Assembly: GCA_016214375.1 (NCBI GenBank)
Contig: JACROQ010000127.1
Coordinates: forward strand, 1 to 6,506
Source: Nitrospirota bacterium
GTDB lineage: Bacteria; Nitrospirota; 9FT-COMBO-42-15; HDB-SIOI813
Direction of reading: 5' to 3'
DNA length: 6,506 nucleotides
The notes below the pieces were generated by a model. It ran no database searches. It saw only the letters and a list, made by a program, of their open reading frames with translations, and was not told where the DNA came from. The number at the start of each line of letters is the position of its first letter. Position 1 is the first letter of the stretch. A program made the translations under genes and the position numbers. Positions 1 to 5,747 of this stretch are shown here, in pieces.

Positions 1-19
1 ATCATAAAAGATGTATAAC

Positions 20-23
20 GAGG
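20..23 (+). promoter_or_regulatory. Ribosome binding site of the DUF433 gene
   Basis: GAGG lies 7 bases before the ATG at 31, a normal Shine-Dalgarno spacing. It supports ATG 31 as the start. This gene uses ordinary leadered initiation, unlike lysS and lolD further along, which have no such site. Confidence 0.7.
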
Positions 24-30
24 TTTTAAA

Positions 31-246
31 ATGAATCCATGTATTGTTTCAGATCCATCAATCTGTGGAGGTGAACCTTGTGTTAGGGGCACCAGGATTC
101 CAGTACACATAGTTTTTAGTCATCTCGCAGCAGGCGAAGACTATGATACTGTGTTAAAACACTTTCCCCGTCTCACCCATGAAGATATTTTTGCATGCCT
201 TGAATATGCTGCCTTTTTAGCTACGGAAAAGGTGGCTCCTGCTTGA
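31..246 (+). CDS. DUF433 family protein, VapB-like antitoxin
   Basis: The 71-residue product matches the DUF433 pattern: SDPSICGGEPCVRGTRIPV at residues 7-25, then a helical region with the LTHEDIFACLEYAA signature at about 48-61. DUF433 proteins are small DNA-binding, helix-turn-helix-like proteins. They are usually encoded just upstream of a DUF5615 PIN-like nuclease and are regarded as its antitoxin and autorepressor. The length is full for the family. Its TGA stop overlaps the TTG start of the next gene by 4 bases, which is typical of such pairs and implies translational coupling. The toxin partner is truncated, so this is probably an orphan antitoxin. A repressor role is inferred from the family; nothing in the sequence proves it. 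Any operator would lie upstream of base 1 or within bases 1-30. Confidence 0.88.
   Translation: MNPCIVSDPSICGGEPCVRGTRIPVHIVFSHLAAGEDYDTVLKHFPRLTHEDIFACLEYAAFLATEKVAPA
229..235 (+). promoter_or_regulatory. Ribosome binding site supporting the TTG start of the toxin remnant
   Basis: AAGGTGG sits 7 bases before the TTG at 243, inside the 3' end of the DUF433 gene. It supports a non-ATG start overlapping the upstream stop codon (TTGA), a coupled arrangement common in toxin-antitoxin pairs. Confidence 0.5.
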
Positions 247-434
247 AATACATTCTCGATGAGAGTGTAAGCTATGGTCTTGCAGAAGTTTTAAGAAATA
301 AGGGCTATAGTGTAACTGCTATAGCAGAGTCATCAACAACAGGGATTGCCGATACAGAAGTTTTCAAGTTAGCAGTATGCTGTTTTTTTGCCTCGACCTT
401 TCCGTACCTCTTTGCACGATATCCGCCCGCTTGA
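243..434 (+). pseudogene. Truncated DUF5615 PIN-like toxin (Mut7-C-like nuclease) remnant
   Basis: The first ~45 residues fit the N-terminus of DUF5615 PIN-like proteins. ILDESV carries the first conserved acidic residue, and LAEVLRNKGYSVTAIAE and GIADTEVFKLAV follow at about residues 13-45. From about base 377 the reading frame becomes CCFFASTFPYLFARYPPA and stops at 432-434. None of this resembles the family. The expected second half, with a TRD-x-HF-type strand and more acidic residues, is absent in all three forward frames. Intact members run to roughly 110-120 residues, so more than half is missing and nuclease activity is unlikely. The break is abrupt, which suggests a deletion or recombination that placed the decayed locus against the lysS promoter. 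It is less likely to be a simple frameshift. Confidence 0.75.
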
Positions 435-459
435 CTCATCACCACCGCCCACGTATAAT
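431..459 (+). promoter_or_regulatory. Predicted sigma70-type promoter of lysS
   Basis: TTGACT at 431-436 matches the -35 consensus at 5 of 6 bases. TATAAT at 454-459 is a perfect -10, and the spacer is 17 bases. The -35 overlaps the stop codon of the toxin remnant. Initiation 7 to 8 bases after the -10 would fall at 467-468, on the A or T of the lysS ATG. This is a sequence prediction only. It would drive lysS and, by read-through, probably the Lol genes. Confidence 0.65.
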
Positions 460-466
460 GCCGGAA

Positions 467-1951
467 ATGGAAGATACAAACGAGCTTATCCTGCAGAGAA
501 TAAAGAAGCTCAACGAGCTCCGTTCTCTCGGAATCAACCCCTACAGCAATACCTTTAAGGTAAAAGACTCCTCAACGACGATCATAGAAAACTATGGATC
601 TCTGTCTGCAGAGGAGTTAGAGACCAGGAATATCCGCTGCACCCTTGCAGGCAGGATCGTGGCCTTCAGGAGCTTTGGAAAGGCCGCCTTTGCCCATCTG
701 CAGGACGGCAAAGGGAGGATCCAGATCTACGTCAAAAAAGAGGTCCTTGGTGAAGAGGCCTACTCTGTCTTTAAGAAGTTGGATATCGGGGACTTTATCG
801 GCGCAGAGGGAGTGCTGTTTCGCACCAGGACAGGGGAACTTACCGTGGAGGTCGAGAGGTTCAGCCTCCTCTCCAAATCAGTAAGACCCCTGCCTGAGAA
901 GTGGCACGGTCTCACGGATATAGAGACCCGCTACCGGCAGCGCTATGTGGACCTGATCGTCAACTCGGAAGTAAAAGATGTCTTCATCGCCCGGAGTCAT
1001 ATCATCAAGTGCATCCGGGAGTATTTAGACAGTGAGGGATTCCTGGAGGTAGAGACCCCGATGATGCAACCCATCCCGGGCGGGGCAACGGCAAGACCCT
1101 TTAAGACCCACCATAATGCACTCGGGATAGACCTCTATCTGAGGATAGCCCCTGAGCTCTACCTGAAACGGCTGATCGTGGGGGGATTTGAACGGGTCTA
1201 TGAGATCAACAGGAATTTCAGAAACGAAGGGCTTTCCATCAGACACAATCCCGAGTTTACCATGTTAGAGTTCTATATGGCCTATGCAGACTACAATGAC
1301 CTCATGAGGCTTTCCGAGGAGATGGTCACCGCAATGGCCCATAAGATCACCGGCGGTCTGAAGCTGGCTGCGTGGGGGCACGAGATAGACCTGACTCCCC
1401 CCTGGGAGAGGCTCACACTGAAGGATGCCGTATTAAAATATGCCCGGATTGATAAAAAGATCCTGGAGGACAGGGGACTTGCCCTTGAATGGGCGAGAGG
1501 GGAAGAGGTACCCCTCAAGGGGGACGAGTCGCTTGCCAGGATTACCTTAGAGATATTTGAGAAGAAGGTGGAGGCACACCTCATACAGCCCACCTTTATT
1601 ACAGATTATCCTACGGACGTATCGCCCCTGGCCAGGAGAAAGGATAGCGATCCTGATATTACAGAGCGTTTTGAGTTGTATATCGGCGGTATTGAGGTGG
1701 CGAATGCCTTCTCTGAGTTGACGGATCCTGAAGATCAGAGGCAGAGGTTTCTCTCACAGGAGGCGGCCCGTGCAGGCGGTGATGAAGAGGCGCACAAGAT
1801 GGATGAAGACTTTATCCGTGCCCTGGAGTATGGGATGCCGCCCACTGCCGGAGAGGGGATCGGGATAGACCGCCTTGTCATGCTCTTTACAGGTCAGACC
1901 TCGATACGGGATGTCATCCTCTTTCCCCACATGAGACCTGAGGCCCGCTGA
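467..1951 (+). CDS. lysS: Lysyl-tRNA synthetase, class II
   Basis: This cytoplasmic enzyme charges tRNA-Lys with lysine using ATP. From ATG 467 the product is 494 residues, the normal bacterial LysS length. An N-terminal OB-fold anticodon-binding domain is visible (AGRIVAFRSFGKAAFAHLQD at about 61-80). The class II catalytic core follows: motif 1 around 185-204 (EGFLEVETPMMQPIPGGA region), motif 2 around 250-269 (NFRNEGLSIRHNPEFTMLEF), and motif 3 at 463-474 (GEGIGIDRLVML). The C-terminus SIRDVILFPHMRPE is characteristic. In-frame starts at 377 and 458 were set aside. The first adds residues unlike LysS and precedes the promoter, and the second overlaps the -10 box. No Shine-Dalgarno precedes 467, so translation may be leaderless. 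The permease gene starts 2 bases after its stop. Confidence 0.97.
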   Translation: MEDTNELILQRIKKLNELRSLGINPYSNTFKVKDSSTTIIENYGSLSAEELETRNIRCTLAGRIVAFRSFGKAAFAHLQDGKGRIQIYVKKEVLGEEAYSVFKKLDIGDFIGAEGVLFRTRTGELTVEVERFSLLSKSVRPLPEKWHGLTDIETRYRQRYVDLIVNSEVKDVFIARSHIIKCIREYLDSEGFLEVETPMMQPIPGGATARPFKTHHNALGIDLYLRIAPELYLKRLIVGGFERVYEINRNFRNEGLSIRHNPEFTMLEFYMAYADYNDLMRLSEEMVTAMAHKITGGLKLAAWGHEIDLTPPWERLTLKDAVLKYARIDKKILEDRGLALEWARGEEVPLKGDESLARITLEIFEKKVEAHLIQPTFITDYPTDVSPLARRKDSDPDITERFELYIGGIEVANAFSELTDPEDQRQRFLSQEAARAGGDEEAHKMDEDFIRALEYGMPPTAGEGIGIDRLVMLFTGQTSIRDVILFPHMRPEAR

Positions 1952-1953
1952 AG

Positions 1954-3198
1954 ATGACCAAGCTCCCCTACGAGCTCTTTATCGCCCTCCGTTATCTGAG
2001 GGCAAAAAAACGACATAAGGCCGTATCCCTCAACACGTTTATCTCGATCGGCGGGGTCACTCTCGGGGTAGCTGCCCTGATCGCCACCCTTGCGGTGATG
2101 ACAGGCTTCTCAGAAGACCTCCGTGACAAGATCCTGGGAACTAATGCCCATGTGATCGTACAAAACCTGCGCGGAGGCGGGATATCCGACTACAGGGATA
2201 CCGCCTCTAAGATCGAAGGACTTCCCCACGTGGTCTCTGCGGCCCCTTTCATCCAGAATGAGGTCATGCTGACCTCGCATGCCGCAACAACAGGCTCCAT
2301 CATCAGGGGGATAGAGCCGGCCCTTGAAGGAAAGGTGACGGATATATCAAAGACACTGAAGTTGGGAGATATTCATTCCCTCAGCACAGGTCTTACAAAA
2401 GATAATATCCAATATCCCGGGATAGTCCTTGGGGCAGAGTTGTCAAAGCATCTTTCCGTTGGAATAGGCGATATGATCAACATGGTCTCTCCGACAGGGA
2501 AGATCGGCCCCATGGGGATGATCCCGAAGTTCAGGAAATTTGCCGTGGTCGGGATATTTGATTCCGGCATGTATGAATATGATTCAAAGCTTGCCTATCT
2601 GTCTATCCCGGAGGCCCAGGATTTTTTCGGGACAGGGGATGTGGCCAGCGCCATAGCCGTCAGGGTTGACAATATATTCGCTGCAAAGGAGACTGCCCGG
2701 CGCATTGAGCTCAGCCTGGGGACATCCTTCTGGGCCCGCGACTGGATGGAGATGAACCGCAACCTCTTTTCAGCGCTCCAGTTGGAAAAGATCGTGATGT
2801 TTATCATCCTCATATTGATCGTCCTTGTGGCCTCCTTCAATATCATAGGGACACTGACCATGATCGTGATCGAGAAATCCAGCGAGATCGCCATACTCAA
2901 GGCCATGGGGGCAACAAGGCAGGGGATCATGAGCATATTTATCGTCCAGGGGATTATCATAGGGGTCATCGGCACTGTGATCGGCGTCCCGCTGGGTTAT
3001 GGCATCTCCCTTTTGATACAACACTTCTATACCCTCCCTGCTGACGTCTATTATATCAGCCATATCCCGGCAAGAACGAGAATATCCGACCTCCTCCTTG
3101 TGGCATCCTCTGCAATAGGGATCAGCCTTCTCTCCACGCTCTACCCCTCATGGCAGGCGGCCAAGCTGGACCCTGTGGAGGCATTAAGATATGAGTAA
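1954..3198 (+). CDS. lolC/E: Lipoprotein-releasing ABC transporter permease, LolC/LolE family
   Basis: This inner-membrane subunit of the Lol system uses LolD-driven ATP hydrolysis to release outer-membrane lipoproteins from the inner membrane to a periplasmic carrier. The 414-residue product has the family layout. A cytoplasmic N-terminal stretch (ELFIALRYLRAKKR) precedes TM1 at about 26-48. A periplasmic domain spans about 50-275, and TM2 (about 279-306), TM3 (about 324-356) and TM4 (about 377-398) follow. The cytoplasmic segment EIAILKAMGAT at 311-321 is the expected LolD coupling helix. The C-terminus YPSWQAAKLDPVEALRYE is a hallmark of the family. Only one permease gene is seen, so a homodimer or a second copy elsewhere is possible, and LolC cannot be told from LolE. 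GAGG at 1940-1943 lies 10 bases before the ATG, and the start is 2 bases after the lysS stop. Confidence 0.94.
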   Translation: MTKLPYELFIALRYLRAKKRHKAVSLNTFISIGGVTLGVAALIATLAVMTGFSEDLRDKILGTNAHVIVQNLRGGGISDYRDTASKIEGLPHVVSAAPFIQNEVMLTSHAATTGSIIRGIEPALEGKVTDISKTLKLGDIHSLSTGLTKDNIQYPGIVLGAELSKHLSVGIGDMINMVSPTGKIGPMGMIPKFRKFAVVGIFDSGMYEYDSKLAYLSIPEAQDFFGTGDVASAIAVRVDNIFAAKETARRIELSLGTSFWARDWMEMNRNLFSALQLEKIVMFIILILIVLVASFNIIGTLTMIVIEKSSEIAILKAMGATRQGIMSIFIVQGIIIGVIGTVIGVPLGYGISLLIQHFYTLPADVYYISHIPARTRISDLLLVASSAIGISLLSTLYPSWQAAKLDPVEALRYE

Positions 3199-3225
3199 CC
3201 CCCTTTCCTGCAGTGATAAATTCAT

Positions 3226-3234
3226 GGAGGTGAT
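3226..3234 (+). promoter_or_regulatory. Full-length Shine-Dalgarno site upstream of a short ORF before lolD
   Basis: GGAGGTGAT is fully complementary to the usual 3' end of bacterial 16S rRNA. It is too far (59 bases) from the lolD ATG to serve it directly. It lies 9 bases before a TTG at 3244 that opens a short ORF running into the lolD start. Confidence 0.55.
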
Positions 3235-3243
3235 AAGATACGC

Positions 3244-3297
3244 TTGGGAAGGGGTAGACAAGGAAAAGGGACCATAGACCTCATTAACCTATCATGA
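3244..3297 (+). CDS. Possible 17-codon leader peptide coupled to lolD
   Basis: Starting at TTG 3244, the frame reads MGRGRQGKGTIDLINLS and stops at TGA 3295-3297, which overlaps the lolD ATG (3294) as ATGA. A very strong Shine-Dalgarno lies 9 bases upstream of the TTG. lolD itself has no recognisable ribosome binding site. The simplest reading is a short translated leader that delivers ribosomes to lolD by termination-reinitiation. The peptide resembles nothing I recognise and is probably important only for being translated. Alternatively, the gap holds decayed sequence and the Shine-Dalgarno is a coincidence. Conservation in relatives would decide. Confidence 0.4.
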   Translation: MGRGRQGKGTIDLINLS

Positions 3298-3983
3298 AAG
3301 AACTTCTGCGCACTAAGGACCTCCATAAGAGTTTCCACATCAACAGCCAGGAACTCCAGATCCTCAGGGGGATAGATATCACCATCGATCAGGGGGAGAT
3401 GATCGCCATCATGGGCGCCTCCGGTGTGGGAAAGAGCACCCTCCTCAATATACTTGGGGCCCTCGACAGACCGACCTCGGGTGAGGTCCTCTTTGCAGGC
3501 ACAAACCTCTTTGAGAAGTCGGATACAGAGCTTGCCTCTTTCCGGAATAGAAAGGTCGGTTTCATATTCCAGTTCCATCACCTGCTACCTGAGTTTACGG
3601 CCCTGGAGAACACGGTTATTCCTGCAATGATCCAGAAGATGGATCGACAAAAAGCCCTGCACACTGCGGAGGAGATGCTTACCAAGGTCGGGCTGAAGGA
3701 CCGTATGAGGCATAGACCCGGAGAGCTGTCCGGCGGGGAACAACAACGGGTGGCCATCGCCCGTGCCCTGATGACAAGCCCTGAGTTTATACTGGCGGAT
3801 GAACCCACAGGGAACCTCGATACCCATACAGGGGATGAGGTCTTTGCACTCCTGAAGAGGATGAACTGCGAACTCAAAACCACCTTTGTGGTGGTAACCC
3901 ATAATGAGAAACTCGCCCGGCAGACAGACAGGATCCTCAAGATGGTAGACGGACAGATCTATGAAGAGATAAGGCCCGGATAG
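3294..3983 (+). CDS. lolD: Lipoprotein-releasing system ATP-binding protein
   Basis: This is the cytoplasmic ATPase that powers lipoprotein release by the LolC/E permease encoded just upstream. The 229 residues contain a complete ABC nucleotide-binding domain. Walker A is GASGVGKST at 41-49, the Q-loop glutamine is Q93 in FQFHHLLPEF, and the ABC signature is LSGGEQQRVAIARAL at 145-159. Walker B is FILADE at 165-170 followed by PTGNLD, and the H-loop histidine is H203 in VVVTHN. Length and the HHLLPEFTALENT segment fit the LolD/MacB-type subfamily. Adjacency to the LolC/E gene favours LolD over other members. In-frame stops at 3255 and 3285 rule out a longer N-terminus. No Shine-Dalgarno precedes the ATG. 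The 95-base gap from the permease stop is filled by the putative coupled leader ORF. Confidence 0.95.
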   Translation: MKELLRTKDLHKSFHINSQELQILRGIDITIDQGEMIAIMGASGVGKSTLLNILGALDRPTSGEVLFAGTNLFEKSDTELASFRNRKVGFIFQFHHLLPEFTALENTVIPAMIQKMDRQKALHTAEEMLTKVGLKDRMRHRPGELSGGEQQRVAIARALMTSPEFILADEPTGNLDTHTGDEVFALLKRMNCELKTTFVVVTHNEKLARQTDRILKMVDGQIYEEIRPG

Positions 3984-4021
3984 ACACTCCCTACCTCAAC
4001 ACCTTCAAAACCATTGAAGAA

Positions 4022-4046
4022 CCTTGTAGCAAGCCAAGCTACAGGG
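4022..4046 (+). terminator. Possible weak terminator hairpin in the convergent gap after lolD
   Basis: CCTTGTAGC at 4022-4030 pairs with GCTACAGGG at 4038-4046 across a 7-base loop, with one G-U pair on the + strand. A second, mutually exclusive hairpin pairs GGGACTTA (4044-4051) with TAAGTCCT (4067-4074). The gap between the lolD and radical SAM stops (3984-4065) is where a terminator is expected. No clear T-run follows either stem, so intrinsic termination is uncertain. The rest of the gap shows nothing recognisable. Confidence 0.35.
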
Positions 4047-4065
4047 ACTTAGCAAGTTAATATCC

Positions 4066-5544
4066 TTAAGTCCTGGCGAACCGATCTTTACTTGAAGATC
4101 GTCGCGCCCTGGCAATCCTCGAGGAAATTTCTGCGTATCTCTTATTCATATACGTACGAGATACAATCTGATTTATTTTGGACATATTTGGCAGGGATTT
4201 GAGTGCCGCGATAACTTGTGAAGGATTGACAACTCTTTTGACAATTGACGGCCATGAATAAAGCGCTTTCCAAAGATCAAAAAATCCCCGTTCCAGTTGT
4301 TCTGGCGTCATTAGCGACGGATAATACACGACATGTCTGCCGTCATAATTTTCCCAATTGTGGTCAAACAGCCTCCCTTCAGCGTAATACCGCTTATAAA
4401 GCGTCGTACCCGGCAAAGGCACTAAAATATTCAGCAAAGAAATCTCAACCTTGTTTTTCACAAGAAATTCATAGGTATCTCCAAAAACATTTTCAGTGTC
4501 CGTGTCAAATCCAAACACCATTCCGGCATTCAGCATAATGCCGTAATCATGAAATTTCTTTATTTGATCCGGATATTTCTCCACCTCGTTAAAACTCTTA
4601 TTAGCGCCAGCCAAACTTTCTTTGCTTACGGATTCAATTCCTACAAACATTGCAATACAGCCGGATCTCTCCATTAAATCTCCAAGAGAATATTCAACGC
4701 CCTTATATCTTACGCTCTTATCAATGGAATATAAGTTGCTCTGGCCGCCCCAGCAAAATTTCGGAAATTCTTTTTTCACTTCAATCAGATGAAGCGCGAG
4801 TTCTGCAAAATAGCCCCTGTCAAAGCAGATATTATCATCCACAAAAGCGAAAAATGACCGCCCAAACCCTTGTTTGCGCTGCGACAAAGTCTCGCGTATG
4901 TCATTTGCGACTATCTTAGCATCGCGTCTTCTAAATACAGAGCCGCTGAAGGAAGTGACGGAACAGAATTCGCAATCCAAAGGACATCCCCTTGTTGCCT
5001 GGCGGCTGTTTTTTACTAAAAACTTATCCGAGCTGATGAGATCATATCTTGGCTGAGGCCAACTGTCAGATTTAGGCCTGTCACCCGCCCTGTATATTTT
5101 CTTAGGACTGTTATTGTAAATATCCCATATCAACTGCGGCCAGACTTCTTCCGCCTCGCCCAGGACAACCGCATCCGCGTACGGTTCTATTTCCTTTTCA
5201 AACCGTTCGCGATGATGATCGTATAACGCAGTCACATGGACTCCTCCCCAAACAACAATTTTCCTGCGGCGTCTGAATTCTGAAGCGATTTTCATAGCCC
5301 GATTCGCCTTATAACTCATATTCACGGAAAGAGCTATGATATCCGTTTGAAATCCATCAAAATCTTCAGAGGTGCGTATAGGTTCTATTGCCTCATCAAT
5401 GGCTTTAAACTCCGCAATTTCCAACGGGGTCAACGCGCCTATTACTCCAGCAGTCAAAGACGGAAAACCTATGAAAGTGAGGTCTTCTTTAGTGTATCCC
5501 TCTTCTTTGTCAAATGTTTCCGGCGTTATGAATAATATTTTCAT
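4066..5544 (-). CDS. B12-binding-type radical SAM protein, substrate unknown
   Basis: The 492-residue product has the architecture of class B radical SAM enzymes. An N-terminal Rossmann-like cobalamin-binding-type domain covers about 1-150 (KILFITPE; FPSLTAGVIGAL at 27-38; DIIALSVNMS; IVVWGGVHVT at 96-105; YADAVVLGEAEEVWPQL). A radical SAM barrel with CxxxCxxC follows at C187, C191 and C194 (RGCPLDCEFCSV) to bind the 4Fe-4S cluster. The barrel strands include FFAFVDDNICFD, FVGIESVSKESL and GIMLNAGMVFGFDTDTE. The C-terminal region (about 375-492) resembles the DUF4070-like tail of this family. No DxHxxG lower-ligand motif is seen, so cobalamin may bind without a His ligand or not at all. ATG 5544 was chosen because GGGAG precedes it by 6 bases. 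The frame extends to TTG 5604, but only over former pirin coding sequence. It is AT-richer than the lysS-lol block and converges on lolD. The reaction cannot be predicted; methylase-like relatives exist. Confidence 0.88.
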   Translation of the reverse strand: MKILFITPETFDKEEGYTKEDLTFIGFPSLTAGVIGALTPLEIAEFKAIDEAIEPIRTSEDFDGFQTDIIALSVNMSYKANRAMKIASEFRRRRKIVVWGGVHVTALYDHHRERFEKEIEPYADAVVLGEAEEVWPQLIWDIYNNSPKKIYRAGDRPKSDSWPQPRYDLISSDKFLVKNSRQATRGCPLDCEFCSVTSFSGSVFRRRDAKIVANDIRETLSQRKQGFGRSFFAFVDDNICFDRGYFAELALHLIEVKKEFPKFCWGGQSNLYSIDKSVRYKGVEYSLGDLMERSGCIAMFVGIESVSKESLAGANKSFNEVEKYPDQIKKFHDYGIMLNAGMVFGFDTDTENVFGDTYEFLVKNKVEISLLNILVPLPGTTLYKRYYAEGRLFDHNWENYDGRHVVYYPSLMTPEQLERGFFDLWKALYSWPSIVKRVVNPSQVIAALKSLPNMSKINQIVSRTYMNKRYAEISSRIARARRSSSKDRFART

Positions 5545-5550
5545 TTTTTT

Positions 5551-5555
5551 CTCCC
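5551..5555 (-). promoter_or_regulatory. Ribosome binding site deciding the radical SAM start
   Basis: GGGAG on the minus strand is followed by six A bases and the ATG at 5544. It makes this start, with its KILFITPE opening strand, far more likely than the in-frame TTG at 5604, which has no family-like sequence after it. Confidence 0.7.
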
Positions 5556-5560
5556 AATTG

Positions 5561-5609
5561 CTATCTCTGGTGCTTGATAAAGGTCCCATTTTGATATTCT
5601 TCAAAGGCT
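5561..5609 (-). pseudogene. Severed 3' end of the pirin gene
   Basis: Read on the minus strand in the pirin frame and continued across the target duplication, these bases encode IAFEEYQNGTFIKHQR and then TAG at 5563-5561. This is a typical bacterial pirin ending after MNTQEELR. The fragment is separated from the rest of the gene by the inserted element at 5616-5747. It is no longer translated as part of pirin because the element supplies an earlier stop. The ancestral stop lies 16 bases before the radical SAM ATG. Confidence 0.8.
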
Positions 5610-5615
5610 ATTCTT
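5610..5615. repeat. Target site duplication, left copy
   Basis: ATTCTT directly abuts the left terminal inverted repeat and is repeated exactly at 5748-5753. The match stops at 6 bases on both sides, as expected for a target duplication made by a transposase. Confidence 0.75.
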
Positions 5616-5747
5616 GATGAACTCGTAAAAAGTCCTTCACTGTCACCCTGAGCGAAGCGAAGGGTCTGATAACTCATTGTTTTATCAGATTCTTCGCTTT
5701 GCTCAGAATGACAAATAGTGCTTCTGGCGACTTTCTACGAGTTCATC
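5616..5747. mobile_element. 132-bp MITE-like nonautonomous insertion element
   Basis: The element has 19-bp terminal inverted repeats, GATGAACTCGTAAAAAGTC at 5616-5634 and its complement at 5729-5747, with 18 of 19 matches. It is flanked by a 6-bp direct repeat. Inside, a second imperfect inverted repeat (5641-5672 against 5682-5713, 27 of 32 matches, 9-base loop) carries the CCTGAGCGAAGCGAAGGGTCT-type repeat that I recall as common in intergenic DNA of several environmental bacterial lineages. It contains no ORF, so it must have been mobilised in trans. The exact transposase family is unknown to me. Its right end overlaps the present 3' end of the pirin gene. Confidence 0.82.
5641..5713. repeat. 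Inner imperfect palindrome of the insertion element
   Basis: The arms at 5641-5672 and 5682-5713 differ at 5 of 32 positions, and every difference is a transition. The loop is 9 bases. Three of the five differences give G-U pairs in a + strand transcript and two give C-A mismatches; in a minus-strand transcript the other two become G-U pairs. Either strand therefore folds into a long hairpin. In the pirin-to-radical SAM direction this stem would sit between the two genes and could stall transcription or protect RNA ends. That effect is inferred. Confidence 0.75.

Noticed and set aside
14..19. TATAAC as a -10 box for the DUF433 gene
   Set aside because: Transcription would begin within or after the ribosome binding site at 20-23, and the window starts too soon to hold a -35 at the right distance.
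377..466. Longer LysS N-terminus starting at 377 or 458
   Set aside because: The extra residues do not look like LysS, there is no Shine-Dalgarno, and both starts lie upstream of or within the predicted promoter.
2595..2975. 126-residue minus-strand ORF inside the LolC/E gene
   Set aside because: Its apparent hydrophobic, Met/Ile-rich composition is the complement of the permease transmembrane codons and is not evidence of a gene.
3224..3277. Alternative short ORF from ATG 3224
   Set aside because: No ribosome binding site precedes it and it stops before lolD without overlap. The TTG 3244 frame fits the Shine-Dalgarno and the ATGA overlap better.
5545..5604. Extended radical SAM start at TTG 5604
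   Set aside because: These bases include the old pirin 3' coding end in another frame. ATG 5544 has a proper ribosome binding site and begins with the first conserved strand.
5616..5747. CRISPR repeat or rho-independent terminator as explanation for the palindromes
   Set aside because: There is only one copy, with nested inverted ends and an exact flanking duplication, which fits a transposable element. No T-run follows the inner stem.
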